A stretch of DNA of 64,000 nucleotides from Combretum micranthum (GCA_024138025.1 JAMXBD010000639.1:620001-684000); one strand, 5' to 3'; numbered from the stretch's first letter, positions 37,901-50,100 are shown. Made by a program: numbers and translations. The notes: generated by a model not told the origin, from the sequence alone.

Positions 37901-38900
37901 GGCTCTGGAAAAATAAAGTCACTTTCCCATGAAAATTTATGGACTCTGCCACTGCCGTAAGGCCACTCTGGCATATTGCATCAAAATAAAAATCAATTGT
38001 CCATATATATGTGTATATATAGTATTACTAATTTTTTGAAACAGTTGTAGTATTGATTTTTTTTTTTTTTTTTGGCCCAAATTTTCAGTATTGATAAAAT
38101 CATAAAACGGCTAAAAGTTAAGCACAATTTGTTCGTAGCGCATCACATACATCATTTTTAGTAATATTTTTCTCCACAAGGATTTTGCTAAGATTAGCTA
38201 ATAAAAAATCATATAGGTGATAAAAGATTCAATAAGTATTATAGGCACGTGTAATATATACGTAGTATGTAATTATTAATGGTATTTTAATTTGTGATCG
38301 TAAGAGTGTTAATTATTTGAAAACTAGATACTATCTTATTCATATGTTAACGTGTGGTTAGTAGTTATACATCACGTGCATATACACTGAATATTATTCC
38401 CATATAGGTTCACAAGAATCTATTTTCTAAGATTTTCAAGAATCTGATGGCATTCTTAAAAAGAAAAACAAAAGAGAAGATAGAAAGCAACTGTACGAAA
38501 TAATATTTTGCATCTGGACGCTATTATGCTTTCAATTATATTTTATTGTCTCCTTATGATTTGAATTGATACATGAGTAATCAGGCATATTATTTTTTAA
38601 TAAGAAAGATGTTAATGGATTATTGGGGTTTTGGATTCTTATTTACTTTCATTCTTTCAATTTTTATTAATTTTTAAATTAATAGTTAAAATTACCTATA
38701 ATTATATTTAGACTATCTCATGATGTCAATGTCAATTTCTTTTTTATGATTTCAACCTTTGATTACATTAGACTTTAAGTTAATAAATTTTTCTACTTTC
38801 ATATATTTTCTTTTTTCTCACATAGTAAAAATTAAAATTTTTTAAGCATTTTACATGCATCTTGAACACAAGGTTTAAAAAATAAATAAAATAAAAAATA
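34921..38900. other. AT-rich intergenic DNA upstream of the ATL gene
   Basis: No coding domain was recognised. 35560-35800 holds a short imperfect direct repeat of a TTTCCCTTCTATAATAAACTCTTTG phrase in several copies. T-runs lie near 36155-36168 and 38058-38074. The last 1-2 kb should contain the promoter of the ATL13-like gene, but no TATA box could be singled out. Confidence 0.5.
35565..35795. repeat. Short degenerate tandem repeat, CCTTCTATAATAAACTC unit
   Basis: The phrase (T)CCTTCTATAATAAA(C/T) occurs near 35660, 35740 and 35775, with looser copies near 35570, separated by T-rich spacers. Copy number and spacing are irregular. Confidence 0.6.
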
Positions 38901-39091
38901 AAAAACACCCATTGAACAATCAGGATTGGGGTTTACATACCAAGACCCAGCTACGAGCATTCATTTTCTGCAGGCAGTGTAGATCTAAGTGGACTAATAT
39001 CAAGCTTCAATTTCCAAATCTGTCCCTTCTTAGTATTTATTTCCACAACTTCCTCTCCACTTATGTGATGCAACTCATTCATTACTCACAC

Positions 39092-39119
39092 ATCTCTCTC
39101 TCTCTCTCTCTCTCTCTCT
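39092..39119 (+). repeat. (TC)n microsatellite in the presumed 5' UTR of the ATL gene
   Basis: About fourteen TC units, about 205 bp before the ATG. CT-rich tracts near plant transcription starts are common and may act as promoter or leader elements, but no function is shown here. Confidence 0.8.
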
Positions 39120-39324
39120 TCCTTCTTCTCCTCTGAACTCCACATTGAACTGAAAAGCATCTCAACTTAGTCGTCAGAAACTTTTTCTGCAACCACACCA
39201 CATTGAGATTGAGCTCACAAAGAAAAAGAAAAAAAGAATGAAGTACAAAATTTAACAAGGTCAAATCTTGAAGACCCTTTTCCATTTTTTGGATTTTTGT
39301 TAGAATCGCTGAATTGGGTTGTGC

Positions 39325-40732
39325 ATGAAAGCATGGAAACAAAGCAAAACCAATCATTTTTTTCTTCAGCCACCACCACCACCACCACCAGTAATTCCAT
39401 CAGATGGTTTCAGCTTAAGCAACAAGGTGAGTCCAAGCACATTACTAATCATCATAATCCTAGCCATAATATTCTTCATTTCAGGCTTATTACACCTCCT
39501 TATTAGGATCCTAATGAGACCACCCACTAGAGACCCTGATGATATAGAAAATGTCACAGCCCTCCAAGGACAGCTCCAACAACTTTTCCATCTACATGAT
39601 GCTGGTGTTGACCAGTCTTTCATTGACACACTTCCTGTTTTTAACTACAAATCCATCATAGGAGGATTCCTTAAAGACCCTTTTGACTGTGCTGTCTGTT
39701 TGTGTGAGTTTGAGGCTGAAGACAAGCTTAGGTTGTTGCCAAAATGTAGCCATGCTTTCCACATGGAGTGTATTGATACTTGGCTTTTGTCTCATTCCAC
39801 TTGTCCTCTTTGTAGAGCTAATTTGCTTCATGATTTCGGTCCAAGCAATAATTGTTCTCCTATTGTATATGTTCTTGAATCCGGGAGCGAGAGTTCTAGG
39901 GAAATTGTTAATGAAAGGGAGGGAGATTCAGTCCTTAGGAGTAATTCTCATTTAGGGTCATTGGAGTCACTCTTACAAGTGGATTTCTTGCACAATAAAT
40001 CTAACGAATTCGAGAAACCTGAGAATCTAGGAGAGAAAGTTGTTCCTATTAAGCTTGGCAAGTTTAGGAATGTGGATGGTGGTGAAGGAACTAGTACAAG
40101 TACTTGTAGTGGATCTAACAATGTGGATGCAAGAAGATGTTTCTCAATGGGATCTTTTGAGTACATAATGGATGAAGATTCGACATTGTTGGTACCCATC
40201 AGGACAATGGTGTCTAAGCAGCAAAATAAGAAGCCATCCTTGCCCTTATGCCGGGTCACAGGGCAGCTTTATCCGAATGCGATTGTGAATCAAGAAGAGA
40301 GCTCAATTTCCATGGCTTGGATGCAATGAAAATCCGAGGAGGAGCCATTGCTAATGCCAAAATAATAGCAGAAACAAGGAAAGCTTCTCCATATCGAAAA
40401 TTTGGCTCCGGGGCAAGAAGGAGAAGGGGAATTCAACAGGGGATTCATCAAGGAGAGCCGTATCGTTCCGGTTTCCGGTCAATCAGAATGTTGTTGCTTC
40501 AAGTGGTGGTGAAGATAAGGAGAAGAATGTTGGTGGGGATAGGACTTGCTCTGAGCTTGGAAGTTGTAGGTGGTCCAATTTGGGAAGTGAAATAGGGATT
40601 GATCAGGAGAATCAAAGCCGGACTAGTTTGGATTCTCAGGCTAACAATCCATCTTTTAGTAGGAGGACATTGCTCTGGATTTTAGGAAGACAGAACAAGG
40701 TTGTACACTCATCATCCTCAAACTATGTCTAG
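39325..40732 (+). CDS. ATL13: ATL13-like RING-H2 E3 ubiquitin ligase with two frame breaks
   Basis: ATL proteins are membrane-anchored E3 ligases that bind E2 enzymes through a RING-H2 finger. From the ATG at 39325 (an in-frame TGA lies at 39310) the protein has a Pro run (16-22), one membrane helix (about 38-63), the GLD-type box G-V-D-Q-S-F-I-D-T-L-P-V-F (94-106) and a canonical finger: C122, C125, C141, H143, H146, C149, C160, C163, with P161. Conserved ATL13/46/47 tail motifs follow, K-L-G-K-F-R and R-R-C-F-S-M-G-S-F-E-Y. The first frame stops at 40327-40329, but homology moves to the third frame near 40247 (P-G-H-R-A-A-L-S-E-C) and to the second near 40360 (S-F-S-I-S-K-I-W-L-R, then R-R-T-L-L-W-I-L-G-R-Q), ending at TAG 40730. 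The sum is about 470 codons, the length expected for ATL13. No intron. Gene family is firm, intactness is not. Confidence 0.92.
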
Positions 40733-43125
40733 GATTTTTTTTTTGTCATATTTAGTTTTCTTCATTCTCTGCATTACTTGAGGCCCTATTATTTTGTTTT
40801 GATATTTCATCAGCATGGGGGATGAAATTTCCATATAAACTTGTTAGAAGAAAGGAGCATATCTTCATTTTTTTTTTTTTAATCTTTTTAGCCATAAGCT
40901 TGAATTTTTCTTTTTTTTTTAATTGATATTGCGGCTTTGATCTTCTTTCAGTACAATTTGTTGTTTTTCATGACAATATCAGAGCAAAAGTTTGGCAGTC
41001 AACTGCACTAGTGAAAAAAACAAACAATAAGGCGTGAAACACTAACTATTGATTCTTTATATGAAATATATATATATATATATATATATGTTTTAGTAAA
41101 TTGTAACATCCATTAGAAATTTTCAAGAACAATAGAAACTCTGCGAACTTTTTTTTAAGGGATTACTTGCTTTTCCTAAAATAATTGTTGATACCATAAA
41201 ATTTCAGGGGAAATGCAGTACTAATCAATAATTTGTACCAATAAATAATTGTAGATCGTTATTCTAGGTTAACTAAAATTTTAAACTTTAGGTTTTCTTG
41301 ACTGGATTGATACTTAAAAAAAAATAATAAATATAGTTGAGCGCTTCTTTAAAAATTCCAAAGGGGAATACTAATAATTTGGTTTTTTTTTTTTTAATTT
41401 TGTTTTAGCCCATTTTGATGAACATATCACCTGTCATTGAGGGTAAAAAAGAACAATAAAAAAAACTCTGTAATAACCTAAAAATGAAATTGTGGAGATA
41501 TTGAGGATATTAATGATTGAATTTGAAATGATACCTTTTTCAAGATATAACATAAGATGCACGAAAAAAAAATAAATTTAAGGTGAGAGTAATTAATAAG
41601 GGTGGCAATGAATGAAAATTCAAATTCAAATTGGATTTGCTATTTTGATCAATCCATATATTAAAAAAAAAAAAAAGGAAAAAACTGCTTCACAATGATG
41701 TTGTTACAGGCTGTGAACATTAAATTCGACTTTATATCATAAACCAGGAAGGAAGCACTTGCAGTACTGACGTATTTACTAGACATTAATGTCTGATGTT
41801 ATTAGGTTCACGAGAACGGTTGGAGGCCGCTGTCTTGGTTTTTATAATAGGTCACCTAATTCGCATTCAACTGCTTGAAACCAACATGGTCCATATTGAG
41901 ATTGGCCATCTCACTATCTTGCATTTATTCTGAAATTGAGTATTATTAGTCTTTAGTCCTCAACTTTTGACCTGTCACTGGATCTCGAGAGTTTTACTAT
42001 TCAAATTTTGATTTTAAGACCTTGCATTAAGGGCAAGTTTGGTTAGTTTGCACTCTTTTGGTTTGGTGTTGTTTTGGTATTTGTTTGAATGATATTATTG
42101 TTAAGAAACATTTATAAATAAGAAATAGGCATATTCAATTATAAACGGATCATACATAGCGGATTAAAAATCAAATCAAATATAAATAAATATCAATACA
42201 GATGAAAAACAAATAATCTAAACAGAGTCCAAGTACAAATAAACCCGTTTAAGCTTTTAAAACTAGCACCAAAAGGTATATAAAAGCTTAGGAGTTTTAA
42301 AACACTTTAAAGTATACATAATTTTTTTTAAGCTTAAGAAGTCCATTTACATCTAAGACCATATTTATGATTTGCCATTTATAATATTTTTAAGTTAAAC
42401 CCAGTATTTGTACATAATTGATTAAATATGATTGCATGAAAATTAAATTAAAAAAATGTTATATGACTTGTAATATATGTACCTAAAAATTAAAATAATT
42501 ATAAAATTAAAGAGTCATGATCTCCTCAATCATACATTAAACATTTTTCTGCATGTGATTTTGTTCAACTATAAGTCTCCATTCTTTATATTCTTCATTA
42601 GATATCCTTGTTTCTTTTTTTTTCCCCTTCATTATACTCATGCTGCCAGTTGCATAATTAAAAAAAAAAAAAAAACTAACAAATAAATGGTTTATCATTA
42701 GTGAAGAAATAATATGTTTATTGAAATAAGAATAATAAAAATGGATTGCCAAGGACAAATTTATCTTATTATTGAGACAAAGCAAGAATAACAATATCTT
42801 AGCCGCTGAAAGTAAAGAAAAGAAATAATTTTAACATTGATATCTATACGAAAATTCATATAAATCTTAAAAATAAAAACAAAAAATAAAAGTAAGAATA
42901 AAAAGCAAGACTCTTTTAAATATGAAACTATCTAAGAACTATATTTACCAATTGTTATTTAAGAGATCAACCTTAAAAAAAGGAAAACAGCAAATTCAAG
43001 CTTGTTTTATTGCTGACATCAATAATAGATGATAATTTTCCTAAAAAATTTACATCCAAAAGTTATATAAAAGAGTAATAGAGACAAATATAATGAATGA
43101 TATTTACAAGTATCCCAATCATGGT
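40733..43125. other. 3' flank of the ATL gene and AT-rich intergenic DNA
   Basis: Directly after the stop is a T-rich likely 3' UTR. No further gene was recognised. An AT-dinucleotide run lies at about 41069-41090. 42028-42240 begins GGGCAAGTTTGG and its right part is inverse to 6630-6790, suggesting an eroded MITE. Confidence 0.55.
41069..41090. repeat. (AT)n microsatellite
   Basis: About eleven AT units. Confidence 0.85.
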
Positions 43126-43350
43126 TAGGGCCTTCAAATATCATGTAGTATTATTGCAAGTATGATGTTCATAGTTCACACTTTCTAGGGAGAAATCCAA
43201 TGGGCTTTGTGAAGAATTACACAAATGGGCTTTTGACATCATCTATAACTTAAAACCTTAAGGCAATGGATTAATGAGTCTTTCTTTTTATAAACTCTTC
43301 ACACAAGTCCCATATTTCTTATGTGGGATTCTTATACTTGCACCCTAACA
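43126..43350 (-). repeat. Left (3') LTR of the TRIM-like element
   Basis: Ends CCCTAACA at 43350. Its part from about 43188 is nearly identical to 44308-44470. Left edge set by GGTTAGGG and approximate. Confidence 0.65.
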
Positions 43351-43549
43351 ATCTCACCCTCGAGTGTGAGTCTCCACAATGGGGTAGGCCATATTCCTCC
43401 TGAACAAGAACTTGTCAAACTGACTCTACTAAACCTATTTTGTGAGTGGTCCCACCTACTCACCATGGGTTTCACTGATGAGTCATACCACAAAACTCTT
43501 CTTTCTACATGGTGGGCCAACCATAGGAGATTCTCAGCCGAACCATTGG

Positions 43550-43560
43550 TTTTGATACCA
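43550..43560 (-). other. Primer-binding site of the TRIM-like element
   Basis: Complement of TTTTGATACCA, i.e. TGGTATCAAAA on the minus strand, two bases from the LTR. Similar to the initiator-Met-tRNA site TGGTATCAGAGC. Confidence 0.7.
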
Positions 43561-43562
43561 AT

Positions 43563-44470
43563 TGTTAGGGCTCTAGAGTAGGGGTGTGCAAAAAAACTGA
43601 ATGTTTAGGATAATAGAACAGAAACCGGAAAACCAATCCGAAAAAAAGGGTTAACGATCCATCGGTTTCGGTTTAGGATTAGTATTTTTAATTTTTTCAG
43701 TTTTCAACTTCGGTTTCTATTTTTAAATTCTAGAAACCGATGGATTCGGTTAACCAATCCGTAATTATAAATATATATAATTTATAATATACCCATATAA
43801 TTATTTTTTTAGTATTATCAATATGAATTATATTAAAATGAATGATTCAGATAAAAAGAAACAAATGCATATATGTTTGAAAATTGGAACGATGGTGTTT
43901 GATTGAGATTTTGTGTTGAGCTCAATTGATCAAGGTTGATAAGAACACATGAGTAAAAGGCTATTATGATGATTATCTTGATGGCACTGATATGTATTAA
44001 TAACTATTTTACATGTCTTACATTCTTAATTTATAGTTTTTAATATAATTATACAAAAAAATACTTTAATTTTTTTATGGACATATTGAAAAATATGGTT
44101 AATTGTAAAATTTGCACAACCATTATGTTAAATGGTTAAAAACCAAAAATCGAAAAAATTAACCGAAAAAATTGTTAACTGCCCATAATGGATCTGTTTA
44201 GGATCAAGATATTGAAAACCCGATTATTACGGTTAGGATAAAAAAATAAGGCCACGGACTGGTTAACCGAACCATGAACACCCCTAATCTAGACTATACC
44301 CTCAATGGGGAGAAATCCAATGGGTTTTGTGAAGGATTACACGAATGGGTTTTTGACATCATCTATAACCCAAAACCTTAAAACAATGGATTAATGAGTC
44401 TTCTCTCTTATAAACTCTTCACACAAGTCCCATATTTCTCATGTGGGAATTTTACACTTGCACCCTAACA
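43563..44470 (-). repeat. Right (5') LTR of the TRIM-like element, interrupted
   Basis: The LTR is 43563-43578 plus 44287-44470, split by the hAT-like MITE. Starts TGTTAGGG, ends CCCTAACA. Confidence 0.72.
43579..44286. mobile_element. hAT-like foldback MITE, 708 bp
   Basis: Starts TAGGGGTGTGCA, ends GAACACCCCTA. Flanks ctctagag and atctagac match at six of eight bases, consistent with an 8-bp hAT duplication. Inner arms carry GGTTAACCGATCC / CGGTTAACC-type inverted phrases. It splits an LTR of the TRIM-like element. Confidence 0.82.
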
Positions 44471-45531
44471 TATTTGCTATAACAAAATTTATCAAACATT
44501 CTATATTTCTCCTTGGGGTGAGTGGGTAATCCTATTTCACAATATATCTATTCGTATCTTACTCAATTAGATAAGGTCCAAGTAAATATTGAGTGTCATA
44601 GGTTAAAGTACGAGTACTGTTTTTCTAGTACTTTCACAGGATAGGGCACATGTATGGGATCTTTATATCCTTTACTCACTCCGGAACCTATACAATAGAG
44701 TATACATGTTCCAGGGGATATTATATCTATCATGAAGCATGTGCTCTATTAAAAAAATTTAAAGAATAAAATAAAGAAATAAATATTTAATAATACTTTA
44801 TTTTTCATTTTGCAATTACTTTTGGTTAAGATTATCATCTTAGACTACTTTCAGAATTTTTATTTTAGAAAAAATATACTAATTTACTATGGATGTACCC
44901 ATAATTTTCATTTTGAAAGAATTTTAATGGTACGTACTTAAATTTCTAAGTTCTTTAGAATTGTTATTTATCTTCTAAGAGTAATTGATATATATATACT
45001 TTCAAAGTTTTTTATTTTAGATGTATTATAATTTTGTTAAAATCATGTAATTAAAGTATTGTTTTTTTATTAAGATTTCAGTTGTTATTATAATGTACAA
45101 CTCATGATATTAAAAAATTAATTTTTAAATTTCTCTCAATATGTTATTTAATAATGATATATATATATTATATTTATATACGAATAAGGTAGTTTTACTT
45201 ATTATAACTTGAAATTTGAAGAAAAAAAAAAGAATAAATTTACAAGGTGCTACGTGTAACAGGATAGGGTCTGGGTAAAAAACTTGTACCCTATAACTTA
45301 CAGGGTAGGTTATGGGTAAAGACTCCATACTTACTCATCTTGGATCCAATCCTAATTTCAGTAACGATATCTTGTAATAATAATAAAATAATAATAATGA
45401 GTTGTAACATGATGGGAGTATCCATCCTTTCTTCATATAAGAGCTTGTGTAAATTGAAATGAAAGATCTTAAAAGTATTATTTATGCTGAAAACACAATA
45501 TACAAATATAAACCCAATGAGGATTTTTAAG
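44471..45531. other. AT-rich intergenic DNA
   Basis: No gene recognised. The GTACCCTAT / CAGGGTAGGTTATGGGTAAA phrase at 45255-45330 resembles the GGGTA-rich ends of degenerate MITEs but no partner arm was established. Confidence 0.5.
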
Positions 45532-45927
45532 TAGTGTTGTAAACCAGTGGGCTTATAACAAGCCTAAAAAGTATAGTTTCTAGCCCGAGCCCGTAAGATT
45601 CGAGCTCAATCTCGACTAGTTAAGCTCATTTAGCTTATATTATCCTAAACGAGCTCAAGCTTGAGCTCGTTTATATAAATAATTATATATAATAATATAT
45701 GAATATATTAATACAAAAACTATATGCAATAAAAATATTATAAAATAAACCATTCAAGAGTTTGTTTGCTTGCATTTCACAAGTTTAGCTTGCGATCCCT
45801 TAAATAGCCTGAAGAAAAGCTTAGACTTAGCTTGTTTAAATAACGAGCTTCATTTTAAACTTGAGCTTAGCTTGTTTATTGAATGAGTTTGAGTAACTTG
45901 CAAGTAACTCAGCTTATTTGCAGTCTA
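45532..45927. mobile_element. hAT-like MITE (AGCTCGAGC-rich), 396 bp
   Basis: Starts TAGTGTTGTAAAC and ends TTTGCAGTCTA, flanked by tttttaag (45524-45531) and tttctaag (45928-45935), seven of eight bases equal. The arms contain GAGCTCAAGCTTGAGCTCG-like inverted phrases. No coding capacity. Confidence 0.8.
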
Positions 45928-45935
45928 TTTCTAAG

Positions 45936-46819
45936 GCAAATGTAAATTGAAAGGGAAGGAATAAAAATACCAAAAATAAAATAATAAAAAAAAACAAATC
46001 TATTTTGATTAATAGATGGTGGTGATGTTGACAATGGTCATAAGTGGTATATGATAATGTGAAGAATTTATATAGGTAGAGTGATTAACAACTTATTGAA
46101 TACAAATTATTGTGATTTAGTTCAATACAATTGACCGAACTATTAGTGAACATTTATTATACAAATATACTAGATAATAATAATGGGAAGTTCTGTGGTC
46201 CCGTCATTAATTTTGATGGGACTAATCTTATCACTATCCAATGGGTTACACCATATTTAACCGTGATCAAACCATTAACATTTAATTCTAATTACTATAT
46301 TTATTTTAACAGTTAGATAGTTAACTGGACAGTCCTATCGACTGGACCGTACAAGCTAGGAGCTCCCAATAATAATATAGATAGATAGAAGCTTTTGAGA
46401 TAAATAAATAACCTATAGTAATATATATTAATAAATCATAGTAAATAAACATTAATGTATAGTTGTAAATATAACACGTTCCCTATAATTTCACAAAAAA
46501 AATATTTTTATTAATCGATAATGAATGTTAATTATTTGTGAAAATTTATTTTTTTATTATTTAAATACGCAATGAAATATTGTTATTGTTATTGTTATTG
46601 TGTGCGAACACATTATAAAATTTTTAACTACTAAAATTAAAATTTTTACATGGTCAAAAAGTGAAGGTTGAAATTGAAAGTATTACGATTTTATGGCAAA
46701 AATAAGAAAAAAGTTTTAAAGAATTTTAAATAACTTTTTTGATAATTTTTAGCACAAGCATAGCAAGTAGGCAGTCCATTAATACTTTTTTCATGCAAAT
46801 TTCAAATTACTTGTTTCTT
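45936..46819. other. AT-rich intergenic DNA
   Basis: No gene recognised. One 61-codon frame (46131-46316 +) has no visible domain. Confidence 0.5.
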
Positions 46820-47375
46820 TGTTAGCTTAGGCCCACTAATTCAAATTTAGTCCACTTACTAACACTAACCCTACTTTCCTTTGTCCACAATTACCTTCTA
46901 GAATACTCTCTTAACACTCATCTCTCTCAAAAGCTAAGTGTAAACCCTTTATCTCTCTCGTGTTTCATTGTTAGCAAGGGTTTTTGCTACTAGTGTGTAA
47001 ATCTTGTATTTTGCAGTTATGACTCAAGTACTTCACTGCACTTATATTATTGATTATGGTATATTCGAATCTTAACTCTCTCTCGTTTATATCTTTTTTT
47101 ATGTTTCTAAACCCTAATGATTCTATTGATGCAGGTACTAAATGCATGCAATAAGTAATTCGAGATAGCCTCTCTCTTAGAACTCAATCACAAGATTGAT
47201 CTAAATTAGGGATGTAAATTGATATCCCCTTCTTTGTCCCTTACTTATAGATCAATCATGTACAAGTATTACTATTATAATTTCTATTACACTTATCAAC
47301 TATTTCCTGTACTAAATATGTTGTTTCAACTACTTATAGTTGTTCTATTGAATCATGGTCGTATGGGTTGTAACA
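46820..47375 (-). repeat. 3' LTR of the 46.8-51.5 kb element
   Basis: 556 bp, starts TGTTAGCTTAGG, ends GGGTTGTAACA. Matches 50983-51550 throughout with substitutions. Confidence 0.88.
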
Positions 47376-47717
47376 ATTTCTCCCCTCTTTGAAATCAACC
47401 TTACCCTCAAGGTTGAAAATATCCTCACATGCTGTTGTTGGTAAATCTGATGGTCTGATTTTCCATGTTTGTCTCTTATATGTTGAAGTGAATAGTACTA
47501 ATGGTTTACTAGTTGTTGAATGCAATGTATATGTGTATGGGAAATAGTAATTTGTGGGAGAACTATTATCTGCCCACATCTGGTATGTGTTGATGATAAC
47601 AGTCACGATACTCCATATAATACTTTTGAATCCAAAAAACAATTGTTTCCCTCTATTTGCTTGAAAGAAGCCATGCCATAAATCTTTGAATCTTGAAATT
47701 GGTGGACAAATATCCAT
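47334..47717 (-). pseudogene. C-terminal polyprotein-like remnant
   Basis: 127-codon minus-strand frame whose last part runs into the LTR. The segment near its C-terminus (F-N-L-E-G-K-V-D-F-K-E-G) resembles the N-L-E-D-K-V-x-F-x-x-G-G-N tail found after the chromodomain region of plant gypsy pol. The first half is not recognised. It ends within the LTR, as gypsy and copia polyproteins sometimes do. Confidence 0.5.
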
Positions 47718-48205
47718 GTGCCATCCTAACCCTTGGTATTTTGATTGTTGTGATGATGGGAGGACAAAACTTAAGAAATGATAGTTGCTGAATTCATTTG
47801 AAAAGCATAATTGCTGGTAGTAATCATATTTTGATGAAAAAAGTCCTCTGAGCTAACTTATCAAAATTAGAAAAAACTTATTTGATTTTGAAGATTGAGT
47901 AATTTATGTTGAAAAAAATCCTTTATCTCACACAAATCTTTAGGGACCACATTATAGTTCCAACAAAATGGTATTGAATATTACCATGAGTTTGTAACAC
48001 AAACTTTACCCTTTCGTCACACCCCCTAAGGGTACCATAATTGTACCATGACACTGTGAAACAAACTAATTCTTTTAATTTCGATAATTCACATTGAAGG
48101 CCATCAGAGAGAGTCACGAATACACGATGCAACTAAGTCACACCAATGAAAGTGACTTATAAAAAAGATATCGCTTTCTTTGATAAGAAATGATGTATAT
48201 ATATA

Positions 48206-48502
48206 GGGAAAAGTACACTGGGAGGTCTCAATGTTTGGAAGTAAGTTTATTTGAGGTTCCAACATTTCTAGTGGTTCAAAAAGAGGTATTAAATTTGGGA
48301 GAAGTGGGTCAATTGAAGTCTTCATTAACACATATCAATAGAGAAATGTTTAATTAAAACTCGAAAAACCTTCTTCTAAGATCTCTGTTGACATGTGTCA
48401 ATGGAAGAAAAATTTAATTAAAAGTCAAAAAAGACTTTTCCAAACGTTTGAACCTTGAATGAACTTATCTCCAAACGTTGGAACCTTCTAGTGTAATTTA
48501 CC
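48206..48502. mobile_element. Foldback MITE, copy 4, with 11-bp target duplication
   Basis: Starts GGGAAAAGTACACT, ends AGTGTAATTTACC, inverted arms over about 90 bp. Flanked by an identical gtatatatata at 48195-48205 and 48503-48513; because the target is an AT repeat the true duplication may be 9-11 bp, the size made by Mutator-like transposases. Confidence 0.85.
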
Positions 48503-49689
48503 GTATATATATAAGTCACATAACTGCTTGATAATTAAATTACATCATTAAATGGTCATTAAATATAACAAACCAAGTTCTTAATTAAAGTAAAATCAAA
48601 AGAACAATACCACTGATAATAAACATCTATCTTATAATATTCCACAACTTCATAATCTCATAACTTCTAGCTTTTAATCCATACGGTGCATAGCGAGGAA
48701 ACTAGCCATGGTCGAAGTAAAATCCTAAAAAATTTATAAGAGTATGAGCAAAAACAGCTAATGAAGTAACCAGATCATACCACATATCAAGCGATATCAA
48801 GCAAGAAAAAACATACATATACATTGCAACAATCAATATTATGCATAAATACAAGCTTGGATGACTGGAATTCAAACAAGGTGGTGATTTGCACCTTCTT
48901 ACCAGCTTTTAGAACCAAGTCATCTAGTCAATCACGCCCAAGAGACTAAGAACTAGGGAAATAAGAAATGTCACTCACATTACTTGTCACTTTACATTTA
49001 AATGTCTTAATAACTCAACGTTCTTAGAACTTATAAACTCCATTAAGTATTAGTCAATTTCATGTCAATACCACATGACATTCCTTCAAGTGCCTGCTTA
49101 GTTCTTGTGCTAAAAAGGTAACATTAGGTAAAATTAAGAATATTTCATCTAGAAAAACCAAGCGATACTAAGAACCAAAATCTAATACGTAGCGAGGTCA
49201 TACTCCTCATGCAATAAATGCAATTTTGCAATGCATCCTTAATTCAATAAATGACCAAATTATTAAGCCAAGTTATTAGATGGCTATACAAACTCACAGA
49301 CAATCATCAACATACATCATACATTTTTTATCACACAAAGTGATTATCACTTTTATTATCATGGTTTGACAACCAAACAAACTCCATGCAACACATAATA
49401 TACCTGATCCCACATGCATAATAATTTCAAATATATCATTATATTGCAACTATACTACAAACATAATCAATGCAATAAATAAGTTACTCTCATGTCCATC
49501 CTTACTCAATTGTCATAATGGCTACTAGAAAATCCAAGAGCTAATCTAATCCCCTATGAAATGAGATAACTAATGCTTACCACTATACGCATAATCATAT
49601 TACGAGTCCTATGGATGCATAAGTGTTCTAAACCCATGTTGTAATTTTCTTAATACATTTGTCTTTCCATCATTTGAAATCGTTTAATC

Positions 49690-50100
49690 TACAAGATCTT
49701 AGTTATAAAGTGTAGGTCAAGCGTGATTTAGATCATGACGAGACAGAGTAGTTGATCATGAGTGGATCAAGGTGGAGAAAAGGGAAAATATTTGTTTTAT
49801 GCTTTCATGGGTGATATCATGGTTGTGGGATGATTACAGGCCACAGCATGATTGTGAAGCGGGTTGAATATTATTGAAGATCTAATCATGACTTATGTTG
49901 TGGCCATGATAAATTTTGAATTTAAACTTGAGAGGATCACGACCTATGTTACAAATGTATCAAAGTAGAGAATATTGATTTCACAAAAATTGCAACCAAC
50001 ATCATGGCTAGTATTAATGTTGATTTTAATTACTGAGAAGATCACAATCTTGGTCATGGCCGTGATGTTCACACTACTTCTAATATGGTCGTTTTTTAGA
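49690..50100. repeat. Degenerate ATCATG(G/A)-rich repeat region
   Basis: ATCATGG, GATCATGA, GATCACG and GGCCATGAT phrases recur about every 30-60 bp in both orientations. No coding domain. It may be an old LTR or satellite-like remnant inside the larger element. Confidence 0.45.

Larger units (their letters stand above)
43126..44470 (-). mobile_element. TRIM-like LTR element with a MITE inserted in its right LTR
   Basis: Two LTRs ending CACTTGCACCCTAACA (43350 and 44470) share a block from GGGAGAAATCC through ATTAATGAGTC to the end. Between them is only about 212 bp. Just inside the right LTR (starting TGTTAGGG at 43563) the minus strand reads TGGTATCAAAACC, a primer site. LTRs near 200 bp with a tiny non-coding interior fit a terminal-repeat retrotransposon in miniature. 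The left edge near 43126 is approximate and no target duplication was verified. Confidence 0.75.

Noticed and set aside
39319..39324. Starting the ATL protein at 39319
   Set aside because: 39319 is TTG; the first ATG in frame is 39325, with a stop just upstream at 39310.
39082..39400. Minus-strand frames opposite the ATL 5' region
   Set aside because: Shadows of the TC microsatellite (Arg-Glu repeats) and of the CCA repeat coding for the Pro run.
40248..40595. 115-codon + strand frame as a separate gene
   Set aside because: Its first half carries the ATL13-family P-G-H-R-A-A-L-S-E-C segment, so it is the continuation of the ATL gene after a frame break. The second half is out of frame with the conserved tail.
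43321..43581. 86-codon + strand frame in the TRIM-like element
   Set aside because: It spans the LTR end, the interior and the primer site of a non-coding element.
47334..47717. 127-codon frame as a host membrane protein
   Set aside because: It runs into an LTR and ends with a gypsy-like polyprotein tail; no independent gene signals.
49690..50100. A CRISPR-like or satellite array
   Set aside because: Repeat phrases are short, degenerate, irregularly spaced and in both orientations.
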